In this document: positions 24,660 to 35,500 of the stretch, in pieces | Layout: every line of letters starts with the position of its first letter | Position numbering within the stretch: the stretch's first letter is position 1 | Assembly: GCA_023101885.1 (NCBI GenBank) | Contig: JALPQD010000232.1 | Span: 772,618-836,617, forward strand | Direction of reading: 5' to 3' | Source: Typhlomys cinereus | Lineage: Eukaryota > Chordata > Mammalia > Rodentia > Platacanthomyidae | Length of the DNA: 64,000 nt | The notes under the pieces: generated by a model | What the model saw: the letters and a program-made list of their open reading frames with translations, nothing else | Database searches by the model: none | What the model was told of the DNA's origin: nothing | Position numbers and translations under genes: made by a program

Positions 24660-26884
24660 TACAGAAACATCATATCTCATTCTTAAACACACTTTAGGAC
24701 ATCTTATGTGTCTTTGCATTAAATTAGCCTATACATTCCTCAAATCCTAACCAGGACTGTAAACTAATCCCTAATTCCTAACCCAACATTAAGTAGATGA
24801 ATACGTATAATCTTCTAGGAGTACAAACTAATAAATACAACTCTGGACATTGTATTCATACGTGAACTTCATGAAGTTCTATACATTGCACAATTCTATA
24901 CTCTAACCCTAGCCCTAGATCTGAGTATACATATAACATCAGTGATAAAGGAAGCCCTAAAACTAGATGTAACACTAATCTTACACAGAATAAAAACCCT
25001 AATGCTAGATGGAAACATAGCAAATAACCACAGTTTTAGTTACTGTCTTATTCATAACTTTAAGACAGATACCTATCTGCATCCTAGCTTCAACAAAATC
25101 CATCTCCTCATTCCTAAACCAAGATTAGGATGTGCTATACATCCCTGAACTAAATATAGACTTCACAGTACAAAACCTAACTCTAATGTTGGTTGCGTTT
25201 ATACTTGTTCCATGATTAAATCTGATCTGTGAACTCCATGGAGCCCTATTCACTGCATGAATCCTAACTGTAACTGTTGAAGCTTGATGGAGTATTAGTT
25301 CCAAACAAAGCTCAAGATCTTACTACAGCACTCATCCCAACCAAAGCTTGAGAACCAGAACTAGATGACACTCTAGTGAATCTATACACTAATCATAGCC
25401 CTGTTCTCTATGCTTTTGATAAACTGAACCCTATCATTGCTCCTAATCCTAGATATACCACTATGTCTCATGCCCTTGACCTAGTCCTAGCTCCCTATAA
25501 CCATATTCCTACTTCTAAACTGATCTGATAATCTTGTGTGCATTTGTGAACTAACTACAAGTATATTAATTTACCAAATCCTAACCTTAACCCTATATCC
25601 AAAGCTAGATGACACATTAGTATCAAATGAAGGTCTAAAACTAGCTGTACCACTAAACTTAGTGAACTATGAGGCCTAACAATAGATGAAGACATTGTAT
25701 AGGTCTGGTCACATTGTAGATGAAGACATTGTCATAGTCAAATCTGGTGCCCTATTCCTAATCCTTCCCTAGGCCCATCCCTAAACCTAGACTACATCTG
25801 AGACCCAAGCACATGACCAAGTTCTCGCTTCAACAAAAAACATCTCCCCATTACTAAACTGAGCTTAGAAGCTTCTGTGAATCACTGAAGTAAATATAGA
25901 CCTGTCCATAGTCCAAATTCTAATCTTACTCTTAATCTAGTTATAATCCCTGCTGTAGTTACATTGCAGGGCTGCTGAAAAACTTACACCAAATTACTTA
26001 TAGGGGAACAAGGTATTTCATTTTCCCTCTTACAACTGTCTGGTTACAGTTCTTAGTCTACCTTGGGAAGAGAGTCCGCACCACCATCAGAGGGCCAAGA
26101 ACTAGTCATACTATATCTATGTAACAGCTGAGAGAGGAGTGATTGTTACTTGTCAGTCTAGCATGTCTAGTCAAGTATTCAGAAGGATGCCCATTTTCTT
26201 AAGCAGTTCTCCATTTAATTCACCTGCCTGGTGACTGGATCTTCCCCATAAACTAGATTTTAAAGATATATCTAACTATGCCTATGACACAGTTATTTGA
26301 TTTTGAATGTTGATTTAGGTCTCCTGCTAATACAATTCCCCATTCTTAAACAAAGTTTTAGAAGGCATTATGTATCTCTGAACTAAATGGAGGCCTATCC
26401 ACAGTCCATATCCTAGCTTTAAACCTAGCTGATTCCATAATTCCTGATATAACTATAAGATACATGACTGCCAAACTGTAGGAACACCAATGGGCAAGCA
26501 CAATAACAATGCCATGTATCCCAACTGAGCTTTGGATCTAGTTTGCCTCTGTGAACTCCATATAGCACTGTAAATTGTATAAATCCTAAGTCTAATTTTA
26601 GTTTTAGCCTGAAAATTGATACCGTATTATTTGCAAAAGAAGTCAAACATCTTACTGTAGCACTAATCTTATCCAAAACATGAGCACTAACACTAGACTG
26701 AGACCTATCATGAGTCAATACACTAAATATAGCCCTATCGACTGTCCCATTCCTAACCATAAACTAAGCCCTAGACCTAACCCGAGGTGTAGCATTAGTT
26801 CCAAGTAATGCCCTAAAGCTGACTGTATCACTAGCTTTAACCAAGGCTAAACTATTTGGCTTATTGATAGTCCAAAGTCTAATT
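24660..26884. repeat. Degenerate satellite-like tandem array rich in CCTAA/CCCTA
   Basis: The same ordered phrases recur. 'aaactagatgtaacactaatc' at about 24960 returns in altered form near 25317, 25635, 26648 and 26816. 'cattcctaaaccaag' near 25115 returns near 25507, 25850 and 26335. 'gtgaactccatg' near 24862 returns at 25231 and 26554. Allowing for a roughly 365-bp LTR-like insertion (25965-26330), the best spacings suggest a unit of about 320-390 bp, with some partial units. Between these, cctaaccctagccctag-like words are frequent. Short open frames here (24942, 26425, 26764) are accidental. Confidence 0.6.
25965..26330 (-). mobile_element. MaLR-like LTR remnant, antisense, inside the array
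   Basis: Shares ordered landmarks with 39225-39620 and, in opposite orientation, with 29085-29515. These include gcagggctgctga, ttataggggaacaaggtattt, ttacagttcttagtctacc, gccaagaac, gtcagtctagcatgtctagtcaa, tctccatttaattcacctgcctg, and gtgactggatcttccc..aaactaga. The array text resumes after it, which marks it as an insertion into the array. Confidence 0.5.
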
Positions 26885-27215
26885 ATATTAGTTACTCTTT
26901 CTATTGCTGTGAGAGAACATCCAAAATCAAGTAACTTAAAGGACAAAGGAGATTTATTCAGCTTATGATTCCAGAGGGGAGGAGCAGTCCTTTCATGGCA
27001 GAAATGGCATGGCAGTCTGGCAGAGTCTGGAAAGAGGCTAAATCACTGCAGACATATTAGAAACTGACAGCTGCTAACGGCAACAGCAGGCCTAATCCAT
27101 CTCAAGGCCCAACCCCTGTGACTGCCTTCTTCCAACAAGGCTCTACTTCCTAAAGGTTCCATGGCCTCCCTAAACATATGAGTCTGTGGGGGACACATTT
27201 CAAACCATGGCCCTA
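26885..27215 (-). mobile_element. MaLR-type LTR remnant, antisense
   Basis: Shows ttctattgctgtgagagaac, ggagatttattcagcttatg, ttccagaggggagg, ttccaacaaggctctacttcc, and finally gtgggggacacatttcaaacc, the expected antisense MaLR order. It ends the degenerate array on its right side. It matches the 1677-2145 copy at each landmark but is better preserved. Confidence 0.65.
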
Positions 27216-28357
27216 ACTCTAGCCCAGCCCCTTATCCAGCAACCTAGAAAATAAGGTCAAATTTAATATTGAACTATAATTATAATTTTTCCTTCTATTA
27301 TAACACATTGTAATAAACCCAAGAACAATTCTGGGAGCCCATTCCTATGAATTAGATCATAAAAGAAAATATCAAATTTGTATTTTATTAACTTTTGTAG
27401 GCAAGAATATTATGTTCTTATGTTTTGTCAAGCAGGAGATATAAGGGAATTATTCCCTCTGGGTGGTTATAAAGTGAACTTAGTGATTCTTATAATTATT
27501 TTCATGAGTCCTGGTTGTTACTTATAAAGAATAAATTAATTTTAGGCAAAATCTGATATAAAATAAGGAAATATAACTAAAATATATGCAGAACAATTCA
27601 ATAACATAAATGAAAATAATCTATAATATTTGATAAAACAGAAAATCAATAATAAAATATAATATTCACAATAAGGTATATCCAAACCCTTTTTACATTT
27701 GATTTTGACATCTTTATTTTTTTCAAAATCTCTTTTGTTCTATATCCACAGTATGACTTTATAATATCAAATCGTATCTCTTCTTTTTCTGCTTATTACT
27801 TTATCTTTTATATACCATCTGTGATGATTTTACATCCCCCATTTAAATATATGACAACTAATTGGGTTGAAAATATATACAGTGACTTTGCTTTCATGTA
27901 GCGAATTGAAATTCATGAAATAAACTAAATAAATCATGCTTTTCAGATTCAAAAGGCTATGTTACATTGATGACAACATAGAATATGTAGCAGCCATTGT
28001 AATCAAAGAAAAATGGACAACATTGTATTGACTATGAGCTAGAATGCAGAATAGTTTAATCAACTTGTGTTTCTTATTACTACTCCATGCTTCTGCTTCT
28101 AAATTAACTTTCTAATTATCTTGTTTATATATCTATTTATAAGATATATTTGTTTTCCAATAGCTCGATATCTAATTACAGTGTTTGTTAATAGGAGTAT
28201 ATTTTATAATATATGTTAAAAATTTTTCTCTCTAGAAATAATAGGGAAAGTAGTTCTAGTAAGAAGTAACCCATGCTATCAGAACTGATAAACCTTAATA
28301 TTCCCTGAATATATAAAAACACTTAATACATATGAATACAGTAACAAGCCTAATTAG
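27216..28357. other. Anonymous AT-rich DNA
   Basis: No gene or repeat recognised. The composition is strongly A/T throughout, with poly-T and TATA-like runs that have no supporting context. Confidence 0.55.
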
Positions 28358-28372
28358 AAAAAAACATGCTCT

Positions 28373-28474
28373 GCAACGGGGTCCGGGGAGGGGTGGAGGA
28401 GGGGAGCGGACCGGGGTACCTGTTAAGTTTGTATGACTGGAAAAAATAAATTAATTTATTTATTTTAAAAAACG
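28373..28474 (+). mobile_element. Very short L1 3' end, sense
   Basis: Only about 100 bp of L1 is left: the G-rich polypurine tract (ggggtccggggaggggtgg..), then gtacctgttaagtttgtatgactgg and an A-rich tail, as at 17075-17130 and 50930-50985. Near-repeats aaaaaaacatgctct (28358-28372) and aaaaaaaagtgctct (about 28475-28489) suggest a target duplication. Confidence 0.8.
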
Positions 28475-28508
28475 AAAAAAAAGTGCTCTTTGTGACTCTG
28501 AAATAATT

Positions 28509-28763
28509 TTTAAATTTTTTTAATTTAATTGCGCGCGTGTATGTGTGTGTAGAACCATGGACGAATTCGGGAACCACCATGGACCGCCTCCACCTCCTCC
28601 TTGTTTACTCTGCCCCGGGATTCACAGGCTCCGCCCTACCAGGACCAGAAACGCAGGCCGCCCCAGCTTCCGCCTGGTGTCTATACGTGGGGTCTAGGAT
28701 CCGAACTCAGGACCTTCTGCCTGCAAGGCAGAGGCTTAACCCCTGAGCCACCTCTCCAGCCCC
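28509..28763 (-). mobile_element. Young B2-like SINE, antisense
   Basis: Complement of the full SINE: ggggctggagaggtggctcagg head at the right end, body with gaattcgtccatggttctac, a short CA tract and caattaaat tail on the left. Target duplication: gactctgaaataattt (28494-28509) and gacttcgaaataattt (28764-28779), two mismatches. It belongs to the long body form with gagtaaacaagg. The open frames of both strands across it are translations of the SINE. Confidence 0.93.
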
Positions 28764-28779
28764 GACTTCGAAATAATTT

Positions 28780-29084
28780 GAACACACAACCTTCTGACCT
28801 AGAATTAGATGTACTGCTGTTGCACCACATAGACTTACTGAAATAATTAAGTTTAATGAACAGTTGTACAAACATTTATATTTACTTCATGAGAATATTA
28901 TCAATAGTCTCACTAGAGAAGTATAAAATCCTATTAACAGGACACCATTTTTATCTTTACAATTTACAAGTTATATTTAACTTTCTTTTCTTCTTTATGA
29001 TCCCTTTACACTTTCTTTACTGTGAGAAGTTAAAAAAGTAAAATATACAAGAAAGCAATGGTAAAATATGTATCATACCTTATC
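28780..29084. other. Anonymous AT-rich DNA
   Basis: Nothing recognised. The short frame at 28856-29041 is rich in F, I, L and Y codons, typical of AT-rich noise. Confidence 0.5.
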
Positions 29085-29515
29085 ATAGTTAGGTACAGGT
29101 GTCAACTTGATGGTTGAGGGTTCAAGTTCTGGGCATGTTTGTAGAGACTTAGTAGTTGAGTCAAGCCCAGAGTGAACCTGCAGGAGACTGTCTAACTGAT
29201 GCAGAAGGCCTAGTCCATGGTGGGTGGAACTAGTCCTCAGACAGGTAAATAAAATGGAGAGAACTGTTTAAGATGGGTGGGCATTCTTGTGTATACATGG
29301 CCAAACATGGTGGTCTGGCAAGTAAGGATGATCTGTCTCTCAGCCATGTGAAGATGGTGTGGCCAGTTTCCTCAACCCTTTGGTGATGATGCATACTGTC
29401 ATATAAGACTGGAAAAGCGGAAATTAGAACTGTAACCAGACTATTGTCAAAGTATAAATTGTTCCCCTTAGCAGTTTTGTCATAGTTTTATCACAATCTG
29501 TGCAGAGTAACTGCA
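29085..29515 (+). mobile_element. MaLR-like LTR remnant, sense
   Basis: Ordered words: caggtgtcaacttgatggtt, gggcatgtttgtagag, gagtcaagcccagagtgaacctgcagg, cctagtccatggtgggtgg, ttcctcaaccctttggtg, ttgttccccttagcagtttt, tcacaatctgtgcagagtaac. This 'tgtcaacttgat ... gtcatagttttatcaca' plan is a common rodent LTR-like repeat. The complement of gagtcaagcccag..cctgcagg is visible at 39510-39545, joining this copy to the antisense ones. Assignment to MaLR is by memory of the family style and is tentative. Confidence 0.5.
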
Positions 29516-30155
29516 ACATACTTCTTATAGTTAGAAAGGACCTGAAACAGCCATGAGAAACAAATTACTCCCCCAAGCTGTCAGATGACTTTAGGGCATG
29601 GTTTCCAAGCAAAGCCCATGGTCATGATTAACCTAAATAGGTAAATAATACTAGACTTTAATATGGAATCTGAAAGCATCAGGTACAATCTTTTACAAAA
29701 TTTTCAATGTCTATGTAAAGTTGCTTCCAATAAATTATGATTTTAGGAGATTCTGCATCACTTTTGGACAGCGGTTGGGTTGATGAAGGACAGGAGAAGA
29801 GAAGCTTCTCTGCTCTTTGGTTTGGCTCAGTGCGTGCCTGAATACTTCCGCACATAGGCAACCCAGATGGGGTCCAAAGGATCACACACGCAGGGGAAAG
29901 TGAGAGCAGAAGGCAGGCAGCAGCTGGTGGAAGGAGGGAGTGTGGGAGAGGAGGAGACAGCTCTACGTGGGGAGAGAGAAGACACATTAACTTATTCTCT
30001 TTTTGTAGGAGTTTCAACAAATATTAAGTAAATTTAGTGTAAAAAGTTGCTTCCAAGGTTTTTCTTCCCTACAAAGTACCTTTGGCAGTGCTTAGGCAAT
30101 ATTTGAGGTTGAAGAAATTGACAGTTTCCTTAAGTGAACTATAGTCAGGAGGCCC
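29516..30155. other. Anonymous DNA with a purine-rich segment
   Basis: 29885-29990 is purine-rich (AG-type words) and gives a 113-codon pyrimidine-strand frame without meaning. The 20-mer ggatcacacacgcaggggaa at 29879-29898 recurs with one change at 60048-60067, so this part may be an unnamed old repeat. Confidence 0.45.
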
Positions 30156-30995
30156 ATGGTTCTTTTTTTAATTATTAATTAATTAATTAATTTCTGCTCA
30201 TACAAACTTAATAGGTACAGCAGTCTCCTCCCTCCATCCATCTCTCCCTGGACCCCTTAGCTCCCTCCCCTCTTTTCCCTGTCTTTTCTCCCCCTGCCTC
30301 CCTATCTCTCAGTGCCTCCTTCCCCCATTCCTGGAGCATCCTTTAATGTATATGTGAAACTTTCCTCTGGGCCTTCCTCTCTGATGAGGTGTAAGGACTC
30401 AGTGGCATTTCCTAGAACTCTTTCTAGTGTTCTCCATAAGTGTAGGAACACTATTGTGGCTGTTAATCCCTTGTTTCTAAGGATCCTAGTGCCTTTAGTC
30501 CATGCTAGACTTTGAGGAGTCAATAATGTGTTGGTCATTGCATAGGTCATGCAAAATCCTATTATGATTGCTTCAGACCTAACTTGTGTGGAGTATCTTA
30601 CATATCATTACTCCTCCCCATCCTTGTACTCTTTACAGTCTTACCACCCCCTCTTCTGCAAATTTCCCAGAGCTTCAGAATGGGGAGAGATTAGGCTGGC
30701 CTGGTTCCAGGTAGTTGATATACAGTCTCTGATGTTCTGAATTATGGTTTGTTGATTGTTTGTTCAGTTTTGCTGCTCCTGCAATGCCCTTGGCTCTATC
30801 CTGATGGGTATTAGATATAACCACCTGGCCAGAGATGAAAAGCTGTTAAAACAGAGTCTTATCATAAGAGTATATCCAAAGGTAGATGGAATAAAGGTAG
30901 GAGACTGCGGTGGGGGGGGGGTCAGTCTCCCATTTGCACAATGTTTACTTTCTATCTGCCAGACTATATGCTCTCCCTATCTGGTGAGATCTTAA
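30156..30995 (-). mobile_element. 5'-truncated L1 3' UTR, antisense
   Basis: It is the complement of the 3' UTR seen at 50180-50985 and 62020-62818. Reading + strand: A/T tail (ttaattaattaatt), catacaaacttaataggtac, C-rich tract 30220-30305, cattcctggagcatcctttaatgtat, gttaatcccttgtttctaagg, ggagtatcttac, ggggagagattagg. It ends near ctatctgccagactatatgctctccc. The overlapping open frames of 30302-30995 are all inside this UTR. No target duplication was found. Confidence 0.85.
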
Positions 30996-31401
30996 CTCTG
31001 CCTTGAATTTGACATTCTGTATCCTTTGACTATTAGCCTGATTATAGCAAAGAACCCTTTTAAGTGAGTATAGTGAACCTCCTGATTCTACCTCATTCTT
31101 GGTAACTGTAAAAATTATCATTTTCTATTTTTCATTAATAGTGTTTGGTCTTCCTTTTAGAAGAATCCTATTAATTCACTTTGACAAAGTTCTGATGCTG
31201 TTGCTATTTAAGCATGTGTCTGCCTTAGTTATTTCTCCTTCATTGACCTCTTCACTGTGGTCCTGGGCTATAAATCCTGAGCTATCTTTGGGGTATTTGA
31301 CTCTCCCCATTATTGCATTAGTCCTGACCTTGAATAAAATCTTCTCCAAAGATTTTTAGCATGTATAAGTTTTACTACTAAAATAAAAATGTAGAAAAGA
31401 G

Positions 31402-31640
31402 ATGAAGTGACAAAGCATTTAGTAGAATGTTTCCCATGGAAGTGTGAGGACTTGAAGTTGATACTCAGCACTCACATAAAAACAACCATAGGTTGTTCTT
31501 CTCAATGATGTGGGAATGGAGACAGGGAAATCTCTGCAGCTGCCTGGTCAAGCATAGCCTAGTGACATCTTAAGTCCCTGTGAGAGACCCTGTCTAAAAC
31601 AAGAGGTACATGGCTCTTGAGAAAAGTGAACTTGATATAT
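31402..31640 (+). mobile_element. B4-type SINE remnant, sense
   Basis: Ordered matches to the B4 plan: cagcactcacataaaaac, gggaatggagacagggaaatctctgcagctgcctggtcaagcatagcc, gtgagagaccctgtctaaaacaagaggtacatgg. The head (gcatttagtagaatg) is badly worn. The end blends into TATA/CA-rich simple sequence at 31640-31790. Confidence 0.6.
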
Positions 31641-32481
31641 GACTCTCTATGTACATGCACATATGTACAGGTAGATCCATATACTATTATGAACACATGC
31701 ATATATATGCACTATATATATGTATACACATATATACAGACATATACATATATACATGTATACACAAATATATATACATATGTAACGAATAAAAATAAGT
31801 GGGTAGGGGGCAATAATGATGTTAAACAAGGTAGGTTATTCAGATAACCTTGGATAAAGAAATATAATCAACAACTCAAAATGTCAGAAGTACTTCAGCT
31901 GAACCTTATTTGGAGGATTGCCACAATGATCAGCCTACACATGAACTTCCTCTGCCATCTGATGTAAGATTAACAAGAGACTGTAAAACGAGAGGATATT
32001 TACAGCTTTCATTGGTGCTAGCATTTTGAAAATGTGTACAACAAACAATTAACATGATGTTTATGCTTGTGAGTCTGTGGTTATGAATTTCATCATTAGC
32101 CAAAAATATCTAGATTATAAATAGATTATATATATCTAGATTATATAAATATCTAGATTAGCTGTCTAGTAGAATTTTGTAGATGGGCATTATTGTCTCC
32201 GCATTTTTGGACAGGTAGGTGCTCTGATTTGTGTGATGTCTTGTGACAGCAAAGCATTGAGATATGGCTGCTTCTATCAAGTTCCTTCTAAAACCAAGAT
32301 CAGAATAACTTTTTTGGTACTATTGAAGAAGCCCTTAGGATATCTAAACAAGGGCCTAAAGAGAATATTAGATGATGGAATACATGATGTTAGACAAGTT
32401 TGAACTCGTGGAAATATCTGGAAATTTAAGAGAGGAGAAAGTGCAAATAAACTAAACTCAGTATGTCACTCATTAAGTTGA

Positions 32482-32483
<2 letters not shown>
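31641..32483. other. TA/CA-rich then anonymous DNA
   Basis: 31660-31790 is a TATA/CATA simple-sequence stretch that yields chance frames on both strands. The rest has no recognised content. 32110-32160 has three copies of tctagatta separated by AT. Confidence 0.5.

Positions 32484-32535
<52 letters not shown>
32484..32535. repeat. (TATC)13 microsatellite
   Basis: Thirteen uninterrupted tatc units (GATA on the other strand). Long pure arrays of this kind are usually length-variable between individuals. Confidence 0.97.
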
Positions 32536-32537
<2 letters not shown>

Positions 32538-35500
32538 AATGCTACAATGTCACAGAGAGAAAGATTAATAGTTTCATAAGGCTGCATGGAAGAAGATAGA
32601 AATGTTGAGTTGAATTATATATATGTATATATATACACATCATTCATAACTCAATTCTAACTAATAAAAGTTCCTTTAGAAAGGAACAACTACTCTTGTT
32701 ACTATTTTCACTGCCAGCTTTTTGTTGACAGATTGGAAAGTGTTAGTTGGTGTGTGAAGAGGCAAAGGAAGCAAAGATGAAGACTAGGTTGAGGCAATAC
32801 AATGAAAATAAAATGGAGTAAGTTTTATGCTCACATGTGTTTATCCAGATTGCATCTAACTTGTGCAGGGACCTTTTGGAAACACTAGGCTCTTTTCAAA
32901 GATCAGATTTTCAAAGGGATTGCAGGAAACATTGTGTGTCCTGCCATATGACTCAATCCATATCTTCTTAGAGTTTCATTGATTGTGCTTTTTCTGGGTG
33001 TTTCCCCTGTCTGTGTATTGACCATTTTGTCCTGAGTGGGCCACTAAGATGTTTCCCTTGTGGTCACCTTGCAGTGCTATCTACCTGGACTCCCATGTCC
33101 CTAAAGCATCCATTTCCATTCTTCTCTACCTCCCCATGCTCATTAGACTTATCTCCAGCTTCGTAATTGCTTATTTATTCCTCTGTGAGGATTTTTCTAT
33201 TTCAATAATCTCACTGTTTCTGGAACAGTGCTTCACCAAGGGGAAGTCAATAAGTATTCCTGAATGACTCTTTGCTGGAGAGCTTCAGGTAAAACAATTA
33301 ACTTTTAGTAATTACAAACACACCCACAGACAGTAAATGCTAAATGATGAGAAGAAGAAAAAAATACTTAATTAAGTGATAGAATGTTTAGGAAGTTTTT
33401 ATTTTGTGTTTATTATCTTTAATTTTGATCATGAAGCTTTGAATACTTCCTATAATACACCAAAATATCTTCGGTTAATATAAAATATTAATTCAGTATG
33501 TAAAAATGAAGCAATCTGGTAATATTCTACCACATAGGAAGATGATTTTAGCACTTCCTGAAAACATGTTTTACATGCTTTAAATTTTTCCTTGGAAATA
33601 AATCTAAGTCAATTTGGAAAGGAATAATGAGAGTAACTCTATTAAAATTTAAATGCAAATTGCAGAAAAAGAAAAAATGAAATAAGTGTAAATTGAATGG
33701 AAATATGTCTCACAATAATTACATTATTACAAAAATGTATTTTGAATTAATTTATTTGCTTATCTAGTTTCAAAATACAAAGACTATTGGATATAATGAA
33801 GGTATTAATATCAATAATGTTTTCATTTTCTTTTTTAAAAAGCCATATCACAGTATGTAAAGAAAATAAATATTGCATGTGAATATGCATATGTATTTTT
33901 CCAGATTTGTCATTTATTTTGCCATCAATATATTCCACATTATCTGTTTCATAAAGTACATCAATTGTATTTGATTTCTGTTTTGTTTCACCAACATAAA
34001 GAGAGAGTGGTAGTAAAATTCCTTCTGTGTCACATCTATTGAAGTCACAGAAGACAGCAGCTGTTGGATGGATGTCCTCTACAAGAGACAAACTACTTTC
34101 TCTGGGCTTTGACATGTCATTTTTCCTTTAGATTATTGTGTTGTTATATTTGTTTTCTTTTGCTTTGATAACAAATCTAACAATGCAAATTCATGTAGCT
34201 GGATTAGCAGGATATAAAAATCTGAAAGATTTTAAGAAAAAGACCATCATGTGAAACAAGATAAATGCTAGGATTTTTCAGAAAATGAGGACGTACAGGT
34301 GCTGCAAACGTTAAGGGTGAGATGGAACATTTTAAACCAGGGATAGTGAGTGAAATTTCTTAGAAATGTGTTAACTGTATGTTGAAAATGAAAAATTGAA
34401 GTAAACTTTGATTTTTCTTGTTTTTTCTAGCGATACATAATGCAAAAACTATGAATTTTGGTAGCCACAAAAAAAAAACCCCAGAATAGAAACACTAAAA
34501 TTGTGTTCTCTTACTGAACAGAACCCATCTTAGCCAAGCTCTTCTTATACAATACCATCTAATATCCCCTGTGTTGAAGATTGTAGAATCCATTCGGGGA
34601 ATAAAAACACTTATATGCCCTGACATTATGAAATTTTTCTAGCCTACAGAAAACCAGCTAGGTGAGAAACACCATCACTGCATCCAATTTTCACTGTTCA
34701 TAGTAGAAACATAGATGGAAACTCACAGAACACTCAGCAAAACTTCAGTTAGTTACAAAACAACATAAATGTCTTTTTTTGATTGTTCAAGCTGCAAATT
34801 ACCTGTAAACAACTGTAAACTCATGATAATAGAAGGTTAAACAAAAGCCTTACAAAATAGATCAAATAAAAACAAGCATGATAAGAAAAATACTTGTAAG
34901 TGTAACTCATGAAAAACCAAAATGTAGCCCAGTGGTGCCATGGAGAAGAGAGAAACTAAGAGGCAATGAAGGCTGAACACATGAGGGAAAAATGTCAAGT
35001 TCTTCCTTACTCTCGGCCCATGTGCAGACTGAATACCTTGGGGCTGAGATGAGTATGATGAGGACTCATTCATGAAAACACTTTTTGCTGGAAGCGCAGC
35101 CTTTGTCCAAGGTTGGAACAAGGCAAGTGTTTCTTCCTGGACTCCTCTGCAGTTCTTTTATTTCTTTTCTCCACAGTATTGAAATTGCTCTCTCATCCAG
35201 CTCAACAGTATTGCAGCAATTTTCCTAGGAGAACTCACATATTTTTTTTTCTGCTGTGATTGCTGGATTTGGGTTTCCTTTTTGTCTTTTTTTTTTTTAA
35301 CAACTGAAACCAATAAATGTTATACTTTATTCCTCTTTTAGTATGACATGATTTTTAAATGAGTCTAATAAGTTCAGATGAAAGAGATCAAAGATTATTC
35401 TGAAGAGCTTTATTTAAAGAAATTGTGCTTTTTATTGCCTTTTTCCCCCATTGGGAAATTCTTATCTGCAATTAGCTTTGTAGAGGAAGACAGATCGGGA

